From positions 233,814 through 297,813 of the forward strand of contig PJRA01000444.1 of assembly GCA_016987375.1 (NCBI GenBank): 64,000 nt of DNA. Reading direction: 5' to 3'. The notes beneath the pieces are model-generated. The model worked only from the letters and a program-made list of their open reading frames with translations, was not told the origin of the DNA and ran no database searches. Positions 1 through 10,669 of this stretch are shown here, piece by piece. The position numbers and the translations under genes are program-made. Source of the DNA: Brachionus koreanus. Lineage: Eukaryota > Rotifera > Eurotatoria > Ploima > Brachionidae. The number at the start of each line of letters is the position of its first letter. Position 1 is the stretch's first letter.

Positions 1-3000
1 TTGTAACGCTTCGAGTTGCCATACATTTCAATTGAAAGTTGTCCTCTTTTTTGTACCATCAGCAGGACTGTCTAAATTATCATCTTATTTGAAACACAAT
101 GTGGAAGGTTATTTATAAATTTTAAAGATAAACAGCAGACTTTGTGTCCATGTAATAAAGATAAATTAATACTTTATTTTTTTTAATAAAATCAATTAAT
201 AAAAATTATAATTAAGAATTTATAAAATTTATTTTTAAAAAGCTATTCGAAAAAGCAAAACATTGTAACATCTAAATTAAATTTTTTGAATATTTTTGCT
301 ATATCTGTAAAAATTAATTTGAGATTATTGAATGTAGAAAACTTGAATGTAGTTTCATGTAGTTTAGGCCGAGAATGAACAGTGTTGCGCCAAGAATATA
401 AAAAATAATTGCCTAGTAAATCAAGCTTAAATTTTTTGCCTTATCAAGAAATAATCTAAACGAATGTGATTTGCTTTGAAAATAGGCTAAAATTTAATTA
501 AAAGTAAATTAGCTATTATTTACCAAAAATGATAAAGAACATTTTTTTCTCTTTTAAATTATGTTAATCTAAAAATTGATAAACATTTATGTGGGAAGTT
601 TAAACAATCAATCCCAATCGCATGTCTATAAATAAAACTTGATTATTATGCAACCTAAAATTCATCAATCGCAAATTATCTTATTTCTATTCTGTTTAAA
701 CTAATATCCAACATTTGCTTCAGATAAATGTGTCTAAAACCGCATCAATCAATAGCTATTAATGTCAATCTAAACCTTGAAAAAAACAGATTAAACATTT
801 TTGATTTTTTTTTTTTAAATTAATGTAGCATTAAATTCTAGGTTCAATTATTTTCTAATCAAATAGTAAAATATTAGAGTAATTTGTTAAATTCTATTTA
901 TTTATTTTCTTGAATGAAAACACAGCAATTTATAAAAATTAATAAAAATAAAATCTATTCAATTTTGTCTATAAATAATTGAGATTTTTTTTTTGTATTG
1001 AAAAAAATTTATTTCCTTGTAAATACTCAAAAAATATACGCAATAGTTAAATGTATCATTATCAACACTGTTAAAAGAACACATCTGCTCTTGCTATCTT
1101 AAATTTAATTTCTACGAACTTTTGTTTTTTTTTTCTTTTTTTTAAATTTAAGTAAAATAATTATGCACATGAATTCATTTTAAATAAGTCAAATAATTTT
1201 AATAAAAAATGGCGTATGTAATTTTCAGTAACGAAGTTTTGTTTTTTTCTTATAACAAAAAAAAAATTCTTCAGTTAATCCCATAGAAAATGAAAGCTTG
1301 AATCCAAGACACTGCCAGACCAATTTAAATCTATTTTAATTTTTTTTCTATTTTGATTTAGATACATTATAACTGATAAAGGTATAAAAAATAGTTGTAT
1401 TAGCAATCTATTTGAGATATATGACATTCTAGTTGTAGAAAAGATCCGCCCTAGCCAAACTAATGCTGCAAAGTTACACAATCCCAATCGCTGCACGTAG
1501 TTAATACGATTCCAATTCGAATAAACTAATTTCCATTAATTAGAACCAATTAGTATTTTTAGAGAATAAGTTGTGATTACATAACCTTTTTTTTTCTCCA
1601 AGTTAAATGTAAAAAAGTCCCGCAGTTAGCTTGCCTATTGTTTTTATAAATAAAACTCTTATTGTTTTGGTTGTTTATTTTTTTAAAAGATTACAGTCAC
1701 TTGAGTATTTAAGTTTTCTGTTTTGATCTTTTTTTTTAATCTATTTTAGAAATATTTTCTACTTAATTTGACACTCCTTAAATGCTTGAATAAAGTAAAG
1801 TAAAAAAAAATCAATTTTATTTAAGAATTTTTATTAAAAATTTGATTTAAAAAGAGATTATTTTTGAGATTAAATTAGAGAAAAAATTATAGAATTTGTC
1901 AATTATGCAAAAAGTCTGTGATAGCCTTTATTTTTTTGTTTCAAAATAAATATTTTTTAGAATAGAATGATAAATAGTGATGACAAATAATTAAATTTTA
2001 ATTGCTTTAAAACGAATAGTTGTTAAGATGACCATAAAAGTCTGTGCAAATATTTAGACTAATTTAAGAGTTGATATATTCTACGAGCAATTCTGAATTT
2101 TGAATTGATCAACTTGGCTTCACTTTTTTTTTGAGTCATTGTACATGTTAGAAATAAATTTACTCGATTCTATAGTAAACGTGATCTAACTCCAATGCTT
2201 TTCCTAAGTAGTTCATTTTAGAGAAATTTTAAACTTGATTAGCAAAATTTGTTTTTATCTTAATGCTTTTTTTGAAACAATATTAAATTACTTAAAAGTT
2301 TTTATATTTAAATCTTTATTTTCATACTTTAGTACCAATAAAAAAAACCCTTTTAAGTGAAAGACATTCTGCTCTGCGTTTAATTTAAAAAGTAAAAACA
2401 GAAGGCCATTTTAAGCTGCTTTTTTTCACTAAATATTCTATTGTCTATAAGCCTAAGGCTCTCGCTATTTAACCCTCATATTAGTACTTTGTATAAGAAA
2501 CAATATTAATTTTTCTATAAATTCAGAAATGGCTTTAATTATCAATAAGATAGAATCAAATAAATTTCAATTTTAAAGTGAAAAAAATAAAATTCTCAAG
2601 TTATGTTTATTTAAAATTTGCAAGACTACTGTTATTTAGCTAAGATCCATGGTGGATTCCTTTTGGAATTCTTTTGCATTATATAAATACCTTTACTTAA
2701 CTATAGAGCTCAGAGAATCTTTGGGAGATGTACGGGGTTTTAAACCTAAGTGAAGTCTGGAATTATCTCGAAGAAATAAAGTTAGCTTTTAGTTGACCAA
2801 ATATGGATATATTTCTTGAAATGAAGAACACATTCTAGTGTTCATAGTGTTCACCAAGCACACAACATCATCTTTAAACCAAAAAGTTCTCTTTTCTCAC
2901 GAAATGTTTGAATTGGGTCCAACCATTGAATTCTATTATCATAATTTCGAAAATAGATTCAATTCTAATTCACCAGTAATGGTCATTCTGATATATGTAT

Positions 3001-3239
3001 ATGTTGTATTTTTTTGGGAAATTTCAATCAAATTTAATCTTCTGACAGTTGGAGAAGTTATCTTATTTTAGATTCAAAATAGATTGAATTGCTGAATTTT
3101 TTTGATGTTAGTTTCTGGAAATGGCTTGGCTTTAAACAAGGAAAAGGGTCTGATAGCTCTTATTGACATTCTCTTAATGACTCTTATGACTGATTTACTG
3201 AATATTTAGTTTTATGATTGTAAGTAAGTAAAGAACATT
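1..3239. other. AT-rich spacer, no gene recognised
   Basis: Very AT-rich sequence with many poly-A/T runs. The few short ORFs here (for example near 1275-1496 and 2838-3071) carry no recognisable domain and look like chance. A segment near 2850-2935 starting 'ccaagcacacaacatc' resembles one near 13848-13915, so part of this stretch is dispersed repeat. I see no RNA gene or promoter. Confidence 0.6.
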
Positions 3240-3890
3240 GGTTTTGAAACACTAAAGGTCACACGGGACTTCGGGACACGCTCCCTTTGAGCCCGATCCA
3301 GAGTGTTTTATCTCTGGATTTATCATACAGTCGCTTGATCACTTTTTAGTACGCTGAGAATCGTTTTTCTTGGGGGCTTCTTGCATAGAGCTCCTTCGTC
3401 AAGTTCTTCATGGTTATTGTAGTCTTCGACAAAGTTTTGTATAAGGCTGTTGGTAATCATTGCTTTGTTCAAATACTTTTTTGTTAGTGTTTTTGACCTT
3501 TCCACTATTTTATCAATTTTTGCCTCTTGGTATACTTTTTCTGAATTTGTCGTTTGAGCTAAATTAAGTGCGTACTTTAGGCCTTTGAGTTGAATACGTT
3601 CCAGGACATTTTTGTTTGTCTCGCACATGATTTGTGGTGCAAACGGCACATAGTCTATCAGGGATCTGACCAATGTTTTGTATGTTATAAGCTTAAGCTT
3701 ACTGTTTGCTCCCCATTTTTTCCCTCCAATTGAACGTAGTAAGTTCAGTCATTTAATCGATCTAGTTTTTAGGTCATCTGCGTATCTATGGAGTCTTAAT
3801 CCAGGGTCTAATGTGACTCCCAAAAATTTGGGATTTTATGATTGTATGAACTTGTCAAATGAATAAATACTGTTCATTACAAATTAAGAT
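3240..3890 (-). mobile_element. Non-LTR retrotransposon (LINE) 3' fragment, degraded
   Basis: On the minus strand this reads as the end of a LINE reverse-transcriptase ORF. It has an FLGVTLD motif (about 3835-3815), then ADDLKTRSIK, one in-frame TGA (near 3750), then a block resembling the usual YKTLVRSLIDYV thumb motif, and an open frame to 3323. Below 3320 lies a more GC-rich 3' tail, ending near 3222-3236 in a short (GTAA)n-like run, as many LINE tails do. The stop codon and missing 5' part show that it is a dead, 5'-truncated copy. Confidence 0.75.
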
Positions 3891-3899
3891 TTGGCCTTG

Positions 3900-4690
3900 T
3901 TCAATCTATTGTCTCATCAGCATCTGTTTTTCAAAAGGTTTAAATTGGGCGTGTTTATGGGATAGCTGTGAGAAATTCAAAATAAAAATTTGACTAATTG
4001 TCCAGATGTGTCTTGAACACAGAGAAAGAAAAGGATTGTGGGCTTATTTAATTTTAACGATTTATTTTTCCCTTAAACAAATGTGTCTGTGTTTGTGTAT
4101 GGTTTTAAAGTCATAAAAAAGATAGGAAAAAAATGATTAGAGTCTTTCTTTCAACAAATATTAAACAATATGTTTTCAGTTTTAAATTTCATATACTTTT
4201 GATCTAATTTTGTTATGCTATCAGTCTGCTTAATAAGCTAAAGTAAGAAAAAAGCTAAAAAAAAGCAATTTCCAAGAGCATCATTCATTTAAAATGAAAT
4301 AATTCAAACAAATATAAATAGACTTAATTTTCTAAACAATGGTCTCAAAAATTACATAAAAAGGTAATTTAATCAAAGCATGTTGCGCAATCCGCCGCTA
4401 TAATGTAATCCTAAAACTAAAAAATCCAGTTTTTAATGTGTTGTTATGACAAAAAAAATTATTTTTAAATAAACGCATTAAATAGGCATAATGTCAGAGC
4501 CCTTCAAACAAACACTCTCAAACAAACTTATCTATTTAGCATTTGATTTTAGATTTCTAAATACTGCTGTATGTTTACATTTAATAATAAGATTAACCCA
4601 CATAAGCTAGATTAATAAAAAAAATTCAAGCAAAAAATAAATAAAAAAAAATAATCTTATTTCCCAATTCACATAATTGTTTTTCTTTTA
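3900..4690. other. AT-rich spacer upstream of phosphatase gene
   Basis: No coding sequence or RNA gene seen. A pyrimidine run ending in AG at about 4680-4691 could be a 3' splice site for a 5'-UTR intron of the phosphatase gene that follows. This is a suggestion from sequence form only. Confidence 0.4.
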
Positions 4691-4758
4691 GGTTTTATTA
4701 TTGAATTTAAAATAAAATAAATATTTTCATAGATTTAAAATTTATTAAAAAACTCATA

Positions 4759-5514
4759 ATGTACGCTCATATGTACGGCATTAGCCAAGTGTCCGAAATA
4801 GTGGCCAATTTGTACTTGACAAGTGTGTACGGTGCAACCAAGGAGAACATATTGCGCAAAAATGTGTCTTTGTTGATCAACTCGGCACAAGAGTTGCCCA
4901 AACAGGACATACCCGGTGTCGAGTCGATAAAATTATTTCTCGACGACACACCATATGCGCTAATTAATATTTATTTTGATAGAATGGCGGACAAAATGCA
5001 CGAGCACATAGTCAGAGGCGGCCGTGTACTGGTGCACTGCATGCTTGGCGTGTCCCGGTCGACTAGTCTAGTATTGGCCTATTTGATGAAGTACAAAAAC
5101 ATGAGTCTAAAGTCGTCGTATGACTTGGTCGCCTCAAGACGACCGTGTGCTCGACCCAACCCAGGTTTTTGGCGCCAGCTGGTCGACTATGAAAAAAAGC
5201 TTCTTAGTTCTTATCAATCAAGAAGCGAAACTGCAATACCCATTTCTATTGTTTCGTCGAGCAGAAGCAGGGTCGGCTCAGCGGCCAGGTATCCTTCTGC
5301 TGGTCCCACTAGGCGATACGCCAACCAAAGCTCCAAAAGTCCTTTCGAGACAAATTCTAATACAACTTCGGCTCTGCTTACCTACTTGAACAATACGAGC
5401 TCGCCGCAAGTCTCTCACAGATCTAGTCTTTATGTAAATCCAGATAATAGATACATGCAAAAGTCTAGCGATTTTATTACAACTTATAGATCAAGTTTTG
5501 GAAAATTCATGTGA
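4759..5514 (+). CDS. Atypical dual-specificity protein phosphatase (DUSP14/18/21-like)
   Basis: A 251-aa intronless ORF starting at ATG 4759. The DSP catalytic domain covers residues 8-150. It has the signature HCMLGVSRS with catalytic Cys94 and Arg100, and the general-acid region LDD at 61-63. The block ARPNPGFWRQLVDYE (131-145) is typical of the small atypical DUSPs (DUSP14, 18, 21, 28). These remove phosphate from Ser/Thr and Tyr, often on MAP-kinase pathway proteins. There is no kinase-interacting (CH2) domain. A Ser/Arg/Thr-rich tail of about 100 residues follows and looks disordered. All catalytic residues are present, so it should be active. Which DUSP it matches best cannot be told by eye. 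AATAAA signals lie near 5609 and 5770. Confidence 0.9.
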   Translation: MYAHMYGISQVSEIVANLYLTSVYGATKENILRKNVSLLINSAQELPKQDIPGVESIKLFLDDTPYALINIYFDRMADKMHEHIVRGGRVLVHCMLGVSRSTSLVLAYLMKYKNMSLKSSYDLVASRRPCARPNPGFWRQLVDYEKKLLSSYQSRSETAIPISIVSSSRSRVGSAARYPSAGPTRRYANQSSKSPFETNSNTTSALLTYLNNTSSPQVSHRSSLYVNPDNRYMQKSSDFITTYRSSFGKFM

Positions 5515-6050
5515 TTTAATTAGACTTGATTTAATAGATTCATTGGAATATTATGAAATTTATTTTTTTATACAATTTTTTTAATAATTAACAATGCTTT
5601 ATGAGTTTTTTAATAAATTTTTTTATACATATTTATATTTAATTCATTTTTTTAAATGATTTTACTCTTATTTAATCCATGTTGTACATCAAACAAAATC
5701 AATCATAAGTTTTTCTAATATATTTTCTATTGATGAAAAGAGTGTTATCCGTGAGAGTAAAATGTTTCAATAAATTTTAATTCTTCAAAAAAAATCAAAA
5801 ATGTATTCAGCTGAGTCAGTCTCACTGGAAAAAGAAGAAGATTAAAAAGAAGCAAAGCAACTCTTAAAGATTTACCCTTAATCAACAGCTTAACTAACTT
5901 TTAGCTTTGCTTTACAGAAAAATATTTTTATCTGTTTATTTTACATTTTTTTTTCTCAAAATCTTACAATATTTATCATTTCGGAAAAGTATTGTCATTC
6001 TAAATTAGAGTTGTTTAAATTCATAAAGTCAAAGTCAAGTCATTTGACAT
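5515..6050. other. 3' flank of phosphatase gene
   Basis: AT-rich sequence with candidate AATAAA polyadenylation signals at about 5609 and 5770. No other feature seen. Confidence 0.4.
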
Positions 6051-6302
6051 TTGATTACACGTGACAGTTTTGAAAAGACCATTAAAATTTGGGATCTAAA
6101 TAAGTTCACATTAAAACACACTCCAACTGGACATACACATTCGGTTTGGTGTCTTAAATTGATTGACAAAAATACACTCGCAAGTGGTAGTTGTGATAAT
6201 AGCATTAAAATTTGGGATCTAAATAATTACACATTAAAACACACTCCAACTGGACATACATATTTGGTTAGTTGTCTTCAATTGATTGACAAAAATTCCT
6301 AA
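6051..6302 (+). pseudogene. WD40-repeat gene relic (two repeats)
   Basis: An open frame of 83 codons without its own ATG (it opens at TTG) encodes two nearly identical WD40 blades. Each contains KIWDLN, then a linker, then TPTGHT, and the first pair is separated by LASGSCDNS. The unit length is 123 nt (41 codons): the shared 'attaaaatttgggatctaaataa' begins at 6081 and again at 6204. A real WD40 propeller needs about seven blades. With no start codon, no further blades and a stop inside the third blade, this looks like a fragment of a larger WD40 gene. The near identity of the two blades at DNA level suggests a recent tandem duplication in the source gene. Confidence 0.7.
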
Positions 6303-6377
6303 TGAATTTTTTTCGAATAAATTTTTTTCAATAAACTTTTTAAATTTTAGATAATTTTTTGTCTTTTATTTTTATCA

Positions 6378-6690
6378 TTACGCAAAAATTGATTAAAAAA
6401 TCATAAATATGTAGAAGAAAGAAAAATGTTAAAATGTTAATTTAGGTACAATTTGCGAGTCTGGAGAATTTATCTATAGGTGTGTCAAATCTTGTTTGGA
6501 TTTGTTTTTTACAAATTTAACAAATAAGCTGTTTGATCTATCTTGGATTGTTTCTAGCTTTAGGACTTTGTGCATTGATGTAATTGAGGTTTCGATTGGA
6601 AAATATTTAATTATTTTTAACAATTTATTTTGGATTTTTTGGAGGGATGTTTTTATTCTTGATATTCCGATACTTAAAATGATAAATTTA
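6378..6690 (-). mobile_element. LINE 3' fragment, copy A
   Basis: Nearly identical to the stretch at 32320-32635 (copy B), from 'acgcaaaaattga' through 'ggagggatgtttttattcttgat'. Read on the minus strand, it encodes the end of a LINE reverse-transcriptase ORF (SLQKIQNKLLKIIKYFPIETSI-type block). Copy A lacks about 14 nt present in copy B: 'tcaaatttttgctatcaaat' has collapsed to 'tcaaat', a deletion between two 6-nt direct repeats. It is a dead copy. Confidence 0.75.
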
Positions 6691-7027
6691 CAATTTGTAA
6701 ATTCACTTTAATTACTCAATTTGGAAAAAAAAAATTTATTTTTAATTCTTCAATTTCTTCAATTAATTAATCATTAGAAATCATAATTATTGTTTAAAAT
6801 TATTTGTTTAATTTATTAAGCAATTTCAAACTGTTATTTTTTATGTTTTCAAGATTAATCAAAAATCTACTAACTAGTGACTATGTCAAAAAAGCCGATT
6901 TACCTAAAAATAAGGCTTAGAAAAAGCGGGTTATTTAACGTTTCCCTAAACTTAAATCAAATAAAAATTTTATTAAAATAAAAAATTATTCTTTTAAACT
7001 TCTAAGTTAATGAAAGAAAAAATAATT

Positions 7028-8050
7028 TTATTGAGCTGTGAGACCATGTTTTTTGTAGCAATTTAGAACATCTTGTACGTCTTCTTTTGATCCAACAAAG
7101 AATGGCACACGTTGATGAATATCCGTTGGAATTACATTAAGAACAGGTTCTCTGCCAGTTGTGGCCATTCCACCAGCTTTTTCGATTATATACGCCATTG
7201 GGTTGCATTCATACATTAGTCTTAACTTACCGTTAGGTGCATCGGTAGTAGCTGGATACATAAAAATGCCTCCATAGACAAGAGTTCGATGCAGGTCTGC
7301 AACCATTGAGCCAACATAGCGGCTCGCATAGGGCTTGCCTGATTTAGGAAACTTTTTCTCATTTATGTATTCTTTGACAGCCTCATCCCACTTGGCCGAA
7401 TAGCCTTCATTTATCGAATAAATGTTACCCCTAGGTTTTATTTGCATATTTGGATCAGTTAATATAAATTCTCCAATAGAAGGATCCAGCATAAAGCCAT
7501 TTACGCCTGAGTCTGTTGCTAAGACAATCATGCATGCACTGCCATACAAAGCGTATCCTGAACAAACTAGCTTATTGCCAGGTTGAAGGGCGTCTTTTAC
7601 CGTTGGTTCACCGCTATCCGATTCACGTTTCCATACACCAAATATGCTACCAATGGAGACCAAACAGTCTATGTTAGACGATCCGTCAAGTGGATCAAAA
7701 CACACTATATATTTGCCTTGTTTATGCTTGTCTATGATAATTGCATTTTCGTCTTCTTCTGAGGCTAGAATACAAGTTGTATATGAAGACCAAAGCATGT
7801 TAATAAAGAGCTCATCGGATACAACATCTAATTTTTTTTGGTCATCTCCTGTTGTGTTCGTGTTGCCAGCTAGACCAAATATTTTTGAAATTCCAGCTTT
7901 TCGCACCGATGATTGAATGGCTTTTACGGCTGTAAGTATGGCATTTAACAATTGAGTCAATTCGCCAGTTGCTTCTTTGTGTTTACGTTGTTCATGTAGA
8001 AAAAATCTAGCCAACGTTAAACAATTTGTGTTCATGCCGTATTTCTCCAT
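7028..8050 (-). CDS. FBP1: Fructose-1,6-bisphosphatase
   Basis: A complete 340-aa enzyme (human FBP1 is 338 aa) that hydrolyses fructose-1,6-bisphosphate to fructose-6-phosphate in cytosolic gluconeogenesis. ATG is at 8050. Metal and substrate motifs are intact: SEED at 97-100, [11 protein letters not shown] at 118-128, and the substrate-binding region [13 protein letters not shown]. The N-terminal GELTQLL (about 29-35) and KY at 113-114 match the AMP allosteric site, so AMP inhibition is probably kept. The gene has no intron, while its large neighbours have several, so an old retrocopy is possible. The frame is intact and no poly-A scar is visible. The stop codon TAA overlaps an AATAAA polyadenylation signal (7027-7032). 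Confidence 0.97.
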   Translation of the reverse strand: MEKYGMNTNCLTLARFFLHEQRKHKEATGELTQLLNAILTAVKAIQSSVRKAGISKIFGLAGNTNTTGDDQKKLDVVSDELFINMLWSSYTTCILASEEDENAIIIDKHKQGKYIVCFDPLDGSSNIDCLVSIGSIFGVWKRESDSGEPTVKDALQPGNKLVCSGYALYGSACMIVLATDSGVNGFMLDPSIGEFILTDPNMQIKPRGNIYSINEGYSAKWDEAVKEYINEKKFPKSGKPYASRYVGSMVADLHRTLVYGGIFMYPATTDAPNGKLRLMYECNPMAYIIEKAGGMATTGREPVLNVIPTDIHQRVPFFVGSKEDVQDVLNCYKKHGLTAQ

Positions 8051-8974
8051 TTTTATTTTTAATTTTATTATTTTATTCCTTGAAGATTATTTCTGAAGCT
8101 TTTTCATTTTTTTAATAATATATGCATTTTATGATATTTTAGGCGTGTTTATTTTAAATGCCTTCTAGATCTGTTTGAAAAAGCCGATTAATATGTGATA
8201 AGCAATTTTTGTTACTTAACTCAATGCCACCCTCCTCTTTTCTCATCCGGGCTGGGGACCGGCAATCGGCAGAGTTATGATCAAAAACTTGTGGGACGTT
8301 CATCATAAACAGCGCCACTCATCCGAGCACTCAATGGCTGCGAACTCGGCAACTATTTAGACTAGCTTGGAACCACAAACCAAGCGACATTCTCAAAAGA
8401 GAAATGTCTTAACTTTAAGCTTCCAAAGTTAAGTATTTAAGAAGAGAACAAGCTGTAAGATTTTATCCTGGCGCTTTGGTTCTTCATACTTGCATTCATT
8501 CTTTATTTAGACTTTTTAATGATTAGATTTTTATTTTTTGTGTCAGGGTTCTGTTTCTTGATTAATTTAATTCAATTGTTACTAAAATTAAATGAAACAT
8601 GACGCACTAAAATCCGTTAATTTGTATGTTCATCTCAAAACGATCCTTCACTTTTTGTTTTTTTTTAAAAAAGGGTAGGCCATTTTCTATCGGACGAGCT
8701 ATTTTGGGCTTGTTTGAATATCTTAATTTATAAAAAAAATGTGGGAATTTTTCGGGACTTGTCCGAACCACAAAAGCCTTCTTTTCTGCCCCCTTGCCAA
8801 TGTTTGTTATTTAGTATATCAACAAAAATTTAAAATAAAGTAATTTAGAAATATTTGAAAAATAAAGATTAAAGATTAAATTTGTCTAATTGTACAATTT
8901 ACATTTTTGTCATATAAAAACATACAAATTTTAATTTATATTTATAAAAAATTTAGTTTATTTCAGTATGGATT
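8051..8974. other. Spacer with a GC-richer island
   Basis: Mostly AT-rich. The block 8220-8400 is clearly richer in G+C ('ccgggctggggaccggcaat' and following) and has no ORF. It resembles the untranslated ends of the LINE elements nearby and is probably repeat-derived, but I cannot assign it. Confidence 0.35.
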
Positions 8975-9552
8975 GATTGTCTAATCTTTATGATGCTGCC
9001 AAATGGTGTTTGGAATTTTTGATTTGTACTCAGTTGGTGGATTTTTCGTATTCTCTAATCTCTATATGTTTAGTGAGTCTACATTCTTTTTGATTACAAA
9101 TTTTTTAAACATTTTTTCAATACAAGGTTTAAGTTGCTCGATGTTTAGTTGTGTTTTTCCTTTTATCTGGTTTTTTTAATTTTGTTTATAGTATTTTTCT
9201 TTTTATTCACAGAAAGATCGGGTTAGCTACTAGCGGAATTTCTTTCTCATCTATTGATAGTCTTAGATTGTACTTAGTAAGATAGTTTTTTCGTTGACCA
9301 CCCCTGGCAAAAACAATATAATTTGTTTTGTCATTATTTATAACAAATTCTTTGTTTCCGTAATAGTTTAATGCGGTCGACCGCATTTTGTAGTACCTTG
9401 CTTAGCTCTATCAGTGAATTTTTTGTTGACCAAATACATAAGTCGTCTGCAAACAGACTACATTTGACATTTTTTGGTATTGGTTTTAGAATGTCACTAA
9501 AGTATAAAATAAAAAGAGTTTGAGAGAGCAGCTTTCTTGAGACACCCCACAT
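8975..9552 (-). mobile_element. LINE reverse-transcriptase fragment
   Basis: On the minus strand, 9552 to about 9205 reads as the core of a LINE reverse transcriptase: LFILYFSDILKP, then the catalytic FADDLCIW, then NNDKTNYIVFARGG, then a KEIPLVANPIF-like block. A further degraded part down to about 8975 includes EQLKPCIEKMFKKF. Frame breaks and the missing N-terminal half mark it as a relic. It belongs to a different lineage from the plus-strand element at 10251. Confidence 0.8.
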
Positions 9553-10008
9553 ATATACAGGTATATTTTAATTGTGAGAACGTAAAAACGTAATTAACGG
9601 TTAATAGAATTGCAGTATTTTGATCTAACTAATTTTATCAAATAATTAGATATTTTATAAATTAGAAAAAAAAAAATAGACTAAAAAATAATCTTAATAC
9701 TATTATCTTCTGAATTTTAAAATTTTTTCAATTTTTTTTATTTTTTATTTCGAAATCTTAATTTTTTAAATAAATTTATTTGACACAAATATTTGATATG
9801 AACTTCTCTATTTTTGATACTTTTAAAATAAAATTAGATATCAACAAAAATATCTGGGTTATGACTTTACTGGCTATCAATTTGTAGTCATCATCGTCAT
9901 CCGGTAATGGAGAAGGTAGGTCCATACAATGTGAAAGTACATTTTTAGCCAGAATGTCCCATTGAATGTCATATAACTTTTTGTGTTGTCAGTCAAATTT
10001 TAGTAATA

Positions 10009-10122
10009 ATGCAAATAACTATTCCAGTTTTTCCAACATCCGTAGATCAAGAAGCTGACCTAGTTAGAAGAAGGGGTCGACCAAAAGGGTTTAACTCAAA
10101 GAACAAAAAAACAACAGTTTAG
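10009..10122 (+). CDS. Small AT-hook ORF, uncertain
   Basis: A 37-aa ORF from ATG 10009 to TAG 10122. Its centre reads RRRGRPKGF, a good AT-hook (GRP core flanked by basic residues) that binds the minor groove of AT-rich DNA. Such short AT-hook tails occur at the ends of transposon-coded proteins as well as in host chromatin proteins. It lies between two LINE fragments, so a transposon remnant is the likelier reading. The upstream sequence is not open in this frame. Confidence 0.35.
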   Translation: MQITIPVFPTSVDQEADLVRRRGRPKGFNSKNKKTTV

Positions 10123-10250
10123 TAGTCATTTATTCTTCATAGAATCGATATATTAATCTTTTAAATTTTTTTAATCTTTTTATTTAATTTTTATAAAAAT
10201 AATGCTTAACCAAAAAATGATTTTTTTAAATTTTCTTTATTTTTTAATCT

Positions 10251-10568
10251 TTGGTGCTGCAACAAATGCAAGGGTCTGTACTTGGACCTCTGCTATTTGT
10301 TCTGTACATAAATGACCTACCCGGCTGCGTTTCAAATAGAATGGAATTATATGCAGATGACTCAAAATTACTTGGTTTAGTTAATAATGTTTATGAGAGA
10401 GCGATGTTACAGAAAGATCTGGATGCAGTATGTCAATGGATAGAGGTTTGGCGTATGGGATTGTGTGCTAAAAAATGTAAAGTAATCCATTTCGGCAGAC
10501 TAAATGAAAGGCATAAGTATACACAAAAAAGCAACAGAAATATTACATTAGCGACCACAGAAACTTAA
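10251..10568 (+). mobile_element. LINE reverse-transcriptase fragment (CR1/Jockey-like)
   Basis: 105 codons encode the middle of a LINE reverse transcriptase: QGSVLGPLLFVLYINDLP, then the catalytic YADDSKLL, then the DLDAVCQWIEVWRMGL and KCKVIHFG blocks. These motifs are typical of CR1/Jockey-type elements. Both ends are missing and no ATG precedes the domain, so it is a short dead fragment. Its wording differs from the minus-strand RT at 9200-9552, which shows that at least two LINE lineages have inserted here. Confidence 0.85.
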
Positions 10569-10669
10569 TTTATATTTTCTCAGCACAGATAAACAAATAA
10601 ATAGATAATTAAAAACTTTTTTTAAAAATTTTATTTAAAAAAATTTGCAAACAAAAATAAAATCTATCT

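Noticed and set aside
1275..1496. 73-codon minus-strand ORF
   Set aside because: No start ATG evidence, no motif and no neighbour support.
6496..6711. Plus-strand ORF rich in Phe and Leu (also at 32416-32643)
   Set aside because: It is the antisense shadow of the LINE RT fragment on the minus strand.
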